The position numbers and the translations under genes are program-made. Below are positions 15,253 through 21,466 of a stretch of DNA of 21,466 nt, one piece after another. The DNA is taken from the NCBI GenBank assembly GCA_002398875.1, contig DHCC01000015.1:1-21466 (forward strand), given 5' to 3'. Source of the stretch: Bacteroidales bacterium UBA4912 (GTDB lineage Bacteria > Bacteroidota > Bacteroidia > Bacteroidales > Dysgonomonadaceae). How positions within the stretch are numbered: the first letter of the stretch is position 1; every line of letters begins with the position of its first letter. The notes beneath the pieces were generated by a model. That model saw only the letters and a list, made by a program, of their open reading frames with translations. It was not told the origin of the DNA and searched no databases.

Positions 15253-15609
15253 TCAGCTCTTCTTTTCAGGTGGCAAATTACCGGGTCTGTTTAACGCCAA
15301 ATTATCCGGCATGGTCAGCTCATCTCTTAGTTTTACATGCTGTTCCGGCAGTGCGCGGAACATTGTAGTCTTGTACCCGTTATATGATATTTTTATCAGT
15401 TTATTCACACTGTAATAATTGGGAAATGTAAATTCACCCCGTTCATTGGCAGTGGTTCCGGCGATCTGCACAGAGTCGGGTAGGGAGTAGATAGCCACTT
15501 TTGCATACTTGACCGGATTATTGTCGGTGTCGGTTACTGTACCCTTAATTTGGGCGCTCATCGGGATTATCATCCCGGCTAAAAGCATTGTAAAAAGAAT
15601 TTTTTTCAT
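15253..15609 (-). CDS. Small secreted CarboxypepD_reg-like protein, copy 1
   Basis: A 118-residue protein from ATG 15609 (MKKILFTMLLAGMIIPMSAQ is a signal peptide cut after SAQ). The mature part is a single carboxypeptidase-regulatory-like beta-sandwich: IKGTVTDTDNNPVKYAKVAI, then SVQIAGTTANERGEFTFPN and LIKISYNGYKTTMF. In Bacteroidetes this domain normally forms the N-terminus of TonB-dependent receptors or sits in larger surface proteins; here it stands alone. The C-terminal tail NLALNRPGNLPPEKKS is Pro/Lys-rich. An upstream in-frame ATG (15654) would spoil the signal peptide. A near-identical paralogue is at 17221. It is probably periplasmic or extracellular; the role is unknown. Confidence 0.75.
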   Translation of the reverse strand: MKKILFTMLLAGMIIPMSAQIKGTVTDTDNNPVKYAKVAIYSLPDSVQIAGTTANERGEFTFPNYYSVNKLIKISYNGYKTTMFRALPEQHVKLRDELTMPDNLALNRPGNLPPEKKS

Positions 15610-15769
15610 CACCTTGATTTTTAAATTGTTCAATAATATGACACAGGCAATCAATTTTTGGTGACATAAAAAGTGAAGAATTATTCTGTTTTTAACAATA
15701 TTTTTGATGACACGTTTAATCGCTTTACTAGAAACATATATTTATCATCTAATTAACTTGTGTGATATA

Positions 15770-16996
15770 CTAAATAGCATTGAACCGTTGGCTTATTGCC
15801 ACCGCAGCAACGTAGGCTGTTGTCCACGCTGCCTGAAGGTTGAATCCTCCCGTTATGGCATCAATATCTAATATCTCACCTGCGAAATAGAGGTTTGGGC
15901 AGCTTTTACTCTCCATCGTGTTAAATTCTATGGACTCTAAGCTCACACCTCCACAGGTTACAAATTCATCTTTATATGAGCCCTTACCATGGACTGTGTA
16001 CTGATCGTTACTGAGAAGATTTATTATCTTATTGATATTCCTTTTTCCAAGATCTACCCACTTACGATCTGTTGGGATTTCGGCTTTTTTAAGTATGTGA
16101 AGCCACAACCTTGACGAAATATTATAGGGACATACATTAGCAACTTTCTTTTGAGGATTTTCACGGACGATTGAGTTTATGTACTCGACTATTTTATCGC
16201 AGTTCACCTCATTTATCCAACTCACAAGTATGTTGAAGCGATACTGTTTCTCGTTTATCAATTTTGCACCATAGGATGATAATTTCAATATAACAGGCCC
16301 ACTCACTCCCCAATGAGTTATCAGAAGTGCTCCTGATGCTTTGAGGTTTGTGCCTTCGAGCGATACCATTGCGTTCTCTGCAACAACCCCCATCAGCTCT
16401 CTAATCGAGTTACCAGGAATATTGAAAGTGAATAAAGATGGTACTGGCAAAATTATTTTATGACCTAATGCCTCTAAATAGCTCAATCCTTCTGCTTTAG
16501 GACTTCCTCCTGTTGTTATAGCTACCGCATCAAAGGTGCACCTAGTATCGGCATTAAATGTGAGGGTGTATCTTTCGCCACAGGTTATCGAAGTCAGTTT
16601 ATGCAAAGTCTTTACCGATATACCCAACTCTCGGGCGAGTTTAATAAAAGTTACAATGATTTGATTAGAGTCTTGCGAATAGGGAAAAACACATTGGTCG
16701 ACTTGAGTAACCAAGGGCACACCTGCATCTTCAAACCATTTGTATGTATCTCTGTGGTCGAATAGACGGAATGCACGTTTTAATAATTTATCACCACGGG
16801 GATATGCTCGATTCAATGTCTTTATCTCAGCAAATGAATTTGTGAGATTACATCTTCCACCTCCTGATATGGCTACTTTAGTTAAAACTTTTGCACTTTT
16901 CTCAAATATGGTTACATCGATATTTGGAGCTAATCGCTTTAGATTTATTGCCAAGAAAAAACCTGCCGCACCTCCACCGATTATGGCAATTGTCAT
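15770..16996 (-). CDS. BaiN/HI0933-type FAD-dependent oxidoreductase
   Basis: A 408-residue flavoprotein of the HI0933/YhiN family. The N-terminus MTIAIIGGGAAGFFLAINLK is an FAD Rossmann fold. The family signature KVAISGGGRCNLTNS follows at about 45-59. TFDAVAITTGG near 165 and the C-terminal NLYFAGEILDIDAITGGFNL close the FAD site. ATG 16996 is used; the six extra residues to 17014 would need a TTG start inside the TACTTTTG promoter box. Length matches the family (about 400-420). Physiological substrates are unknown for most members; BaiN was implicated in bile-acid dehydroxylation in a Clostridium, which cannot be carried over here. The gene is enclosed by two direct repeats and could be lost by recombination between them. 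Confidence 0.88.
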   Translation of the reverse strand: MTIAIIGGGAAGFFLAINLKRLAPNIDVTIFEKSAKVLTKVAISGGGRCNLTNSFAEIKTLNRAYPRGDKLLKRAFRLFDHRDTYKWFEDAGVPLVTQVDQCVFPYSQDSNQIIVTFIKLARELGISVKTLHKLTSITCGERYTLTFNADTRCTFDAVAITTGGSPKAEGLSYLEALGHKIILPVPSLFTFNIPGNSIRELMGVVAENAMVSLEGTNLKASGALLITHWGVSGPVILKLSSYGAKLINEKQYRFNILVSWINEVNCDKIVEYINSIVRENPQKKVANVCPYNISSRLWLHILKKAEIPTDRKWVDLGKRNINKIINLLSNDQYTVHGKGSYKDEFVTCGGVSLESIEFNTMESKSCPNLYFAGEILDIDAITGGFNLQAAWTTAYVAAVAISQRFNAI

Positions 16997-17011
16997 ATCA
17001 CTAATTTTATG

Positions 17012-17019
17012 CAAAAGTA
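17012..17019 (-). promoter_or_regulatory. -7 box of the flavoprotein gene
   Basis: The minus strand reads TACTTTTG, an exact TAnnTTTG match, ending 15 bases before ATG 16996. The leader would be only about ten bases, which argues against the longer TTG start. Confidence 0.4.
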
Positions 17020-17146
17020 ATACATCTATTACATATTATTCGTTTATTCTTTTCAATAAATGTGTTTCATCGTAAATGATCACTGGAGTTGTTATATTCC
17101 GCGATAACTCTTCCAATATCAAAGTCTAAAAGATTATTCTATAAAC

Positions 17147-17220
17147 AAAAAAAACCGTCCCATGGTGCATGAGACGATTACATCTGAAGATATTTCAGTA
17201 CAGGATGGTTCACGTAATTA
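17147..17220 (-). terminator. Structured terminator after CarboxypepD_reg copy 2
   Basis: Minus strand AACCATCC (17220-17213) faces GGACGGTT (17160-17153), one A-C mismatch, followed by a T-run of eight. The inner CTGAA/TTCAG hairpin is unchanged from copy 1. Confidence 0.5.
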
Positions 17221-17577
17221 TCAGCTCTTCTTTTGAGGTGGCAAATTACCGGGTCTGTTTAACGCCAGATTATCCGGCATGGTCAGCTCATCTCTTAGTT
17301 TTACATGCTGTTCCGGCAGTGCGCGGAACATTGTAGTCTTGTACCCGTTATAGGATATCTTTATCAGTTTATTCACACTGTAATAGTTGGGAAATGTAAA
17401 TTCACCCCGTTCATTGGCAGTGGTTCCGGCGATCAGCACAGAGTCGGGTAGGGAGTAAATAGCCACTTTGGCATTCTTAACCGGATTATTGTCTGTATCG
17501 GTTACCTTACCCTTAATTTGAGCGCTCAACGGGATTATCATCCCGGCTAAAAGCATTGTAAAAAGAATTTTTTTCAT
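17221..17577 (-). CDS. Small secreted CarboxypepD_reg-like protein, copy 2
   Basis: A 118-residue paralogue of the protein at 15253. From ATG 17577 it has the same signal peptide (one M to L change before SAQ) and the same beta-sandwich domain, with replacements such as T to K in IKGKVTDTD, Y to N before AKVAIYS, Q to L in SVLIAGT and E to Q in PPQKKS. The few replacements, all compatible with the fold, suggest a fairly recent duplication with both copies still under selection; this is a judgement by eye, not a calculated ratio. It lies 120 bases after the split SH3/SLH/ricin gene. Function is unknown. Confidence 0.75.
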   Translation of the reverse strand: MKKILFTMLLAGMIIPLSAQIKGKVTDTDNNPVKNAKVAIYSLPDSVLIAGTTANERGEFTFPNYYSVNKLIKISYNGYKTTMFRALPEQHVKLRDELTMPDNLALNRPGNLPPQKKS

Positions 17578-17697
17578 CACATTGATTTTTAAATTGTTCA
17601 ATAATATGACGAAGGCAATCAATTTTTGGTAACATCTAAAGTGAAAAATCTTGCTGTTTTTAACAATATTTTTGATGATGAGTATAGGTTTCGATCC

Positions 17698-19053
17698 CTA
17701 ACGTGCTTTGTCGAAAATAAACTTACAGTTATTGGCGTCGGAACCAGTACCGTGTCTCCAAAACCAGGTGATGACAGGAGTGCCGTCGGTAGTTTTCCAT
17801 CCCGAGACATTCACTATCTGATGATAATTATCCGGGTCTTCAATGAAACTGGTGTATTCGTAATCTTCGGATGGACCATTCTCAATCCACCACAAAAACT
17901 CCTCCTTTTGAGCAATAAGGCGGCTGCCATTTACGGGGATACCAGATGTTCCCAGGTATTTTCCGTCCATGGTCTGAATAGTGAATAAAGACATAGTTCT
18001 CCTGTTCATATTCAGAGCGTTCTTCTTGAATGTAATTTTAAACTGTTGCTTTTGGGAATTGCTCAGTTCAACCTTACCCTCTGCATTGACAAAAAGATGT
18101 GGCTGATTTGGTTTTTTACCAAGCATGGACTTGATAGTATATATTCCATCACACATAAAGATAGTACCGCCATACCGGGTGTTTTTTTCATTCTTAGCTC
18201 CAGTAACCCGATTCTGCTCATGTCTCCATAATATAACCTTGTCGCAAAGCATTTTAGCCTGCTCCTTCGTGCATTTGGCATTGGGACCTTTATCACCGCC
18301 AATACCGAATTCCGCTATATCAGCTTTGGATAATGGGCTTCCCCCTTTGTCATGGTTATCGTAAGCCATCAACTTGAGAATAAGTGACGTCATCTCATCG
18401 TAGGTAAGCGTTCCTTCCGGGTTGAACTTTCCTCCGGGAACGATCCCCCAATAAGCCAACCGGTCGGCATAATAATCATCTGTATCGGTAAAAAAACCTA
18501 GTCCGGTAGATTCAACCATCCCTTTCAAAGTAAACTTTACAGCCCAACTGCCATATATATTTTCCATGATATCTTTAACAAACAATTGCGCCATTTCGGC
18601 ACGGGTTACCGGTTTTGTCCAATCGTCGGCCACCTCGCCCCATTCGCCTGCTGAACCTATATAAGCTCCGATATACTAGAACCATTCTTTTGCCCAGGGA
18701 GAAGCCACCACATCAGGCTTATCCACCTTTTCAAGCCGTTTTTTATAGAGATAATATTCACCTCCTCTGTGCTTTATCTTTGCCCAGTCGCCTTCAAAGG
18801 TAATAACCTCATAAACCTGTGACTTCAGCACTTCGCCCACTATAGGCCCGTCTGTTTTAGCCCTGTAAGGTGTTTCGGTATGGTCTTTAGTTGTATAAGT
18901 CACTTTATACAACATCGGTTTGGCGGTATTCTGCCCGGCAACTGGCACTAAATTAAGCACCATGCACACTAGTAAAACTACACTAAAGAATCGGCTCCAT
19001 GTGCACCAACTCTTACCGCTTTGCGCCATTTCCAACTGTTTTTCCATTTCCAT
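17698..19053 (-). pseudogene. Secreted SH3-like/SLH/ricin-type protein split by an in-frame TAG
   Basis: One frame runs from ATG 19053 to the stop at 17698, broken only by TAG at 18676-18678 (codon 126). Before it: a hydrophobic export segment (FFSVVLLVCMVLNLVPVAGQ, about 22-41) and an SH3b-like domain (about 45-110: YRAKTDGPIVGEVL, VYEVITFEGDWAKIKHRGG). The stop falls inside an SLH-like motif (SPWAKEWF, stop, YIGAYIG...WTKPVTRAEMAQLFV). After it come a second SLH-like repeat (about 193-230, DYYADRLAYWGIVPGG...LTYDEMTSLILKL) and a ricin-B/RICIN-like lectin region (about 296-451, with IQTMDGKYLG and VITWFWRHGTG). Both sides keep family-like sequence, so the mutation is recent or a sequencing error. 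The downstream half has only a GTG (18633) as a possible start. TAG is an ordinary stop in malQ, the esterase and the flavoprotein here, so genome-wide recoding is unlikely. Confidence 0.75.
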
Positions 19054-19090
19054 TTAATGTTTATCAAAAGAGAACCCAGTCAATCACCCC

Positions 19091-19104
19091 ACGTTAGTTA
19101 TGCC
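19091..19104. repeat. ACGTTA-type border motif, right-hand end of the nuclease gene
   Basis: ACGTTAGTTATGCC. On the coding (minus) strand it reads GGCATAACTAACGT, five bases after the nuclease stop. It is inverted relative to the motif upstream of the same gene (20061-20071). Confidence 0.35.
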
Positions 19105-19109
19105 CTTTA

Positions 19110-20039
19110 TTACAGACTGGCTTTAATTATTTTGTCAAAGTTCAAATATCTGTTTTCAAATTCATTAATCCAATTATCAGTGCAATATTTCTTAACCACA
19201 CCAACTAATCTTTCAAGTGTCAAAGGTTTAAAATATGACTCTACACTTTCATTAAAGGTTTCTTTGTATTTCTCTACACCAATTCTGCAATTCTTATTTT
19301 CTGAAGGATATAAATAAATAAAGTAACCAATTTTATAATCATTACTTTTCTTAAACATACTTAATGCAAGTAAATGGTCACGCCAAATCTGTTGAATTGG
19401 TTTTTCTTTAAGGCTTTCAAGGCTTTCTTTTTTTAAAATCATTGATTTATCTGCAACAACTACATATTCATATTTGTGAGATGATGGTTTGTCATTAAGG
19501 TTTTCTGAGTATTTAACTTCAATTCCAAAAAAGCATTTTTCATTACTAATGTTCATAAACTCTATGAATACGTCAAATGCAGAATTGTCATTTGTGTATT
19601 TTTCACTTTTTCTTTCAGGAGAATACTCAAATTCAATTCTTAGGATTTCTTTGATTTCTGTTTCTGGGTATAATTCATCAAATATCTTTTTACATAAATC
19701 AAGGTTCTCAACAAGTTCACCGAACATATTAAACGCCATTGGTTGACTTGATAGTAAATTAGTCCATATTCTTGGTTCTTGAATTACTTTTTTCTTGTCC
19801 GAATTGTTGTTAACCAGCTTTTTAACAAGTTCAAATATTTTATTCGTTAAAAAATTCTCCCCGTTATTGATTGCATTTTTTTCAATCAAATAGTTCCCTA
19901 ATTTTTCTTTATCGTATTCAAATCCTTTTTCTGTTCGCCAAATACTTTGCAATAATCTTGCATTTGAGGCAAATTCAGTTGAATCTGAATAGTTGGTGTG
20001 GAATTTCTCTTTAAGTTCTTTGGTGCTTTTCACATTCAA
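19110..20039 (-). CDS. PD-(D/E)XK nuclease-like protein (PGN_0703-like)
   Basis: A 309-residue protein with a probable PD-(D/E)XK nuclease core: D156 in SAFDVFIEF, then E174 and K176 in CFFGIEVKYSE, the D-(x)n-ExK pattern on consecutive strands. Upstream, RIWTNLLSSQPMAFNMFGEL (90-109) resembles the segment shared by proteins of the PGN_0703 type. No DNA-binding or methylase partner is nearby, so restriction is not shown. The start is unclear: no ATG exists in frame, only TTG 20039 and GTG 20033, and a TAA lies just upstream. The 5' end may therefore be altered. The gene is more AT-rich than the SLH gene beside it and is bordered by inverted ACGTTA motifs, which suggests a mobile cassette. Defence is possible but unproven. 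Confidence 0.65.
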   Translation of the reverse strand: MNVKSTKELKEKFHTNYSDSTEFASNARLLQSIWRTEKGFEYDKEKLGNYLIEKNAINNGENFLTNKIFELVKKLVNNNSDKKKVIQEPRIWTNLLSSQPMAFNMFGELVENLDLCKKIFDELYPETEIKEILRIEFEYSPERKSEKYTNDNSAFDVFIEFMNISNEKCFFGIEVKYSENLNDKPSSHKYEYVVVADKSMILKKESLESLKEKPIQQIWRDHLLALSMFKKSNDYKIGYFIYLYPSENKNCRIGVEKYKETFNESVESYFKPLTLERLVGVVKKYCTDNWINEFENRYLNFDKIIKASL

Positions 20040-20354
20040 TGCTAGTTTTTATGTAAGATTGCCGATAACGTGATATTTACGCGATAAATGTACAACTTTA
20101 GTAAATACCTACCAAAAAAATATAATCCTTTGTAGATAATAGAAACTGAGTTCGATAAATACCTTTACTGGAAAATAGAAAAACATCGCAACGTAGCCTC
20201 TTATAAGCGTTTGACTGTGGTTTCGATTATTTCGCAATTCAAAATAAAAAGTCCATTGGATTTACTTTAATTATGAGGGAATAACTTTTAATATCATTCG
20301 GTGTTTGTTGTGATATCTATTTTTCTCAATTTAGTCTTGTTTTTAATTTCGAGC
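20040..20354. other. Gene-free stretch between nuclease-like and rsgA genes
   Basis: No convincing gene. It contains the GCCGATAACGT motif (20061-20071) and an AT-rich stretch. An open plus-strand run of about 43 codons without ATG around 20142-20270 (...FDKYLYWKIEKHRNVASYKR...) may be a gene relic. No terminator hairpin for rsgA was seen. Confidence 0.4.
20061..20071. repeat. ACGTTA-type border motif upstream of the nuclease gene
   Basis: GCCGATAACGT on the plus strand, so ACGTTATCGGC on the coding strand, 22 bases before the TTG start. It mirrors the motif behind the same gene (GGCATAACTAACGT). Confidence 0.35.
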
Positions 20355-21422
20355 TCAGAACTTATTTTTCCTCAAATGCTTTTTGTAGTTTTTAATCACT
20401 TTTCCAAACTCTTTATCTTTTTTTCTTTTCTCCTCTATAGTTGATTCAAAATGTGCTTTTTCCCGCTCCATTTTCAGATAGTTTTCATAGGATTTTTTGT
20501 CAATTTCTCCATTTTCAACTGCTTCAATTACCGCACAACCAACTTCATTTATATGCGTGCAATCATTAAATTTACAATTTAGTGAAAGACGGATAATTCT
20601 GTCAAAAGTAGTTTCTAAGCCTCTCGAAGTATCTGTAATTCCTACTTCTCTCATTCCCGGATTGTCAACAAGAATTCCACCACTTTCAAGAACAATTAAT
20701 TCCCTATGACTTGTTATGTGTCTTCCTTTATTTGTACTTTGACTTATTGTATCCGTTCTCATTAAAGTTTTCCCTGAGAGGTTGTTCAATAATGTTGACT
20801 TCCCCACTCCGGAAGAACCAAGCATACAATAGGTTTTACCTTTTTCAATATACTTTTTAAGTGCTTCGTATCCATCGTGAGTTTCGTTACTAATTGCAAA
20901 AACAGCAATATCTTTTATTCGTTGTTTAATACTGTCTTTAATTTCAGTAATCTTTTGTTCATTTATTAAATCAGTTTTCGTCAATACAATTATTGGTTTT
21001 ACTTTAGATGAATAACAAATTGTCAGGTATCTTTCAAGTCTGTTGATATTAAAGTCCCTGTCAACGGCTTGAATCAGAAATGCATAATCAATATTTGTTG
21101 CTATTATTTGTATTTCTCCAAATTGACCAACTGCTTGTCGTGTAATCATAGATAGTCTCGGTAGTATTTTATGGATTACAGAAAATTCAGTATCATACGT
21201 TGTTAATGCAACCCAATCGCCAACTGCAGGAAAATCTATTCGGCTTTTTGCTGAATATCGTAAATTTCCTGTTATTTCGGCTTCATATTCACCGTTCTCG
21301 GTTTTTACAATATACCTTTCCTTATGTTCCGCAATGACTCTTCCAAACTCAAAGTCTGAAAGATTGTTCTCAACTCTTAATTTCCGGAGTTTATCATTGT
21401 ATCCAAGATCCTCTAATTTCAT
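20355..21422 (-). CDS. rsgA: Ribosome small subunit-dependent GTPase A (RsgA/YjeQ)
   Basis: A circularly permuted GTPase that checks maturation of the 30S subunit; cytoplasmic. N-terminal OB fold (about 25-95). Permuted G motifs: G4 LTKTDL at 147-152, G1 GSSGVGKST at 202-210, G2/switch TNKGRHITSHREL at 230-242 and G3 DNPGM at 253-257. The C-terminal zinc knuckle is C283-x4-C288-x-H290-x5-C296. A lysine-rich helix ends the protein. At 355 residues it is longer than most housekeeping RsgA proteins of Bacteroidetes (about 300-310), mainly at the N-terminus (MKLEDLGYND...) and C-terminal tail. That form is common in other phyla, and the accessory setting suggests a transferred or second copy. ATG 21422 is the only good start. 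A TTAACGTTTCG motif lies 33 bases upstream. Confidence 0.9.
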   Translation of the reverse strand: MKLEDLGYNDKLRKLRVENNLSDFEFGRVIAEHKERYIVKTENGEYEAEITGNLRYSAKSRIDFPAVGDWVALTTYDTEFSVIHKILPRLSMITRQAVGQFGEIQIIATNIDYAFLIQAVDRDFNINRLERYLTICYSSKVKPIIVLTKTDLINEQKITEIKDSIKQRIKDIAVFAISNETHDGYEALKKYIEKGKTYCMLGSSGVGKSTLLNNLSGKTLMRTDTISQSTNKGRHITSHRELIVLESGGILVDNPGMREVGITDTSRGLETTFDRIIRLSLNCKFNDCTHINEVGCAVIEAVENGEIDKKSYENYLKMEREKAHFESTIEEKRKKDKEFGKVIKNYKKHLRKNKF

Positions 21423-21455
21423 TTCTTATGCATTTCTGATTTTTTACAGTGACAA

Positions 21456-21466
21456 TTAACGTTTCG
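21456..21466. repeat. TTAACGTTTCG motif upstream of rsgA, cut by the window end
   Basis: TTAACGTTTCG shares TAACGT with the two border motifs around the nuclease gene and lies at the window edge, 33 bases before the rsgA start. It may continue beyond the window. Confidence 0.25.

Larger units (their letters stand above)
15173..15710. repeat. Direct repeat, copy 1 (small secreted protein plus terminator)
   Basis: About 538 bp matching 17140-17678 in the same orientation with scattered single-base differences. By eye identity is above 90 percent in the coding part and lower at the outer edges. The unit includes upstream sequence, the whole CarboxypepD_reg-like gene and the terminator behind it. 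The edges are TATAAACA on the left and TTTTTGATGA on the right. Confidence 0.85.
17140..17678. repeat. Direct repeat, copy 2 (small secreted protein plus terminator)
   Basis: About 539 bp, the second copy of 15173-15710 in the same orientation. The coding part is nearly identical; the outer 60 bases next to the split SLH gene differ more. The spacer between copies (15711-17139) holds only the flavoprotein gene and short flanks. Confidence 0.85.

Noticed and set aside
17698..19053. Genome-wide TAG recoding (stop to amino acid)
   Set aside because: malQ, the esterase, the flavoprotein gene and the DsrE remnant all end at TAG exactly where their families end, so TAG is a normal stop here.
19091..20071. 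Classical integron attC sites around the nuclease gene
   Set aside because: The motifs are too short and do not fit the RYYYAAC / GTTRRRY core boxes with internal L boxes; no integrase gene is in the window. Kept only as cassette-like borders.
20142..20270. Small plus-strand gene (FDKYLYWKIEKH...)
   Set aside because: It is open for about 43 codons but has no start codon in frame and no recognisable domain; at most a relic.
1..21466. CRISPR array, rRNA or complete insertion sequence
   Set aside because: No regularly spaced short repeats, no rRNA segments, and no transposase with terminal repeats were found by reading both strands.

Overview
The window looks like chromosomal DNA of a Bacteroidota bacterium, most likely order Bacteroidales. 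The evidence is low G+C, many upstream boxes fitting the Bacteroidetes -7 consensus TAnnTTTG, few Shine-Dalgarno sites, an ECF sigma/anti-sigma operon, a class II aldolase, a DPE2-like 4-alpha-glucanotransferase and CarboxypepD_reg-type secreted proteins. The assignment is inference; no rRNA or other marker is present.

Layout. (1) 1-2600 is a decayed accessory stretch. It holds a terminator of an upstream gene, an unidentified remnant, a broken ArsR-rhodanese regulator with its palindromic operator still present, a DsrE-like protein that lost its start at a deletion junction, and an intact NifS-type cysteine desulfurase. Together these look like the remains of a sulfur-handling operon. (2) 2700-5340, minus strand: TPR protein, ECF sigma factor, membrane anti-sigma factor and Spy/CpxP-like periplasmic protein, a probable envelope-stress module. 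(3) 5529-10043, plus strand: a YidE/AspT-type transporter, then malQ with two CBM20 modules. (4) 10108-14480, minus strand: fructose-bisphosphate aldolase, iron-type alcohol dehydrogenase, an AraC-type regulator directly upstream of it, and a secreted PHB-depolymerase-like esterase. (5) 14666-19053, minus strand: a fusion of a sigma-factor N-terminus to a PepSY-type membrane C-terminus, two near-identical 0.54-kb repeats each carrying a small CarboxypepD_reg protein plus terminator and flanking a BaiN/HI0933-type flavoprotein, and an SH3/SLH/ricin-like secreted protein split by an in-frame TAG. (6) 19085-21466: a PD-(D/E)XK-nuclease-like gene and an RsgA GTPase with ACGTTA motifs at their borders, resembling inserted cassettes.

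How the genes fit together. malQ, aldolase and alcohol dehydrogenase suggest glucan use and fermentation, but they are not one operon. AraC probably controls the dehydrogenase. The rest is a patchwork with several separate scars: nonsense codons, a 1-bp deletion, two gene fusions or internal deletions, and a duplication. No CRISPR array, rRNA, tRNA or complete insertion sequence was seen. I found no convincing wholly new system. The best leads are the sigma-PepSY chimera, the repeat pair around the flavoprotein, the amber-split lectin-like protein and the ACGTTA-bordered tail.
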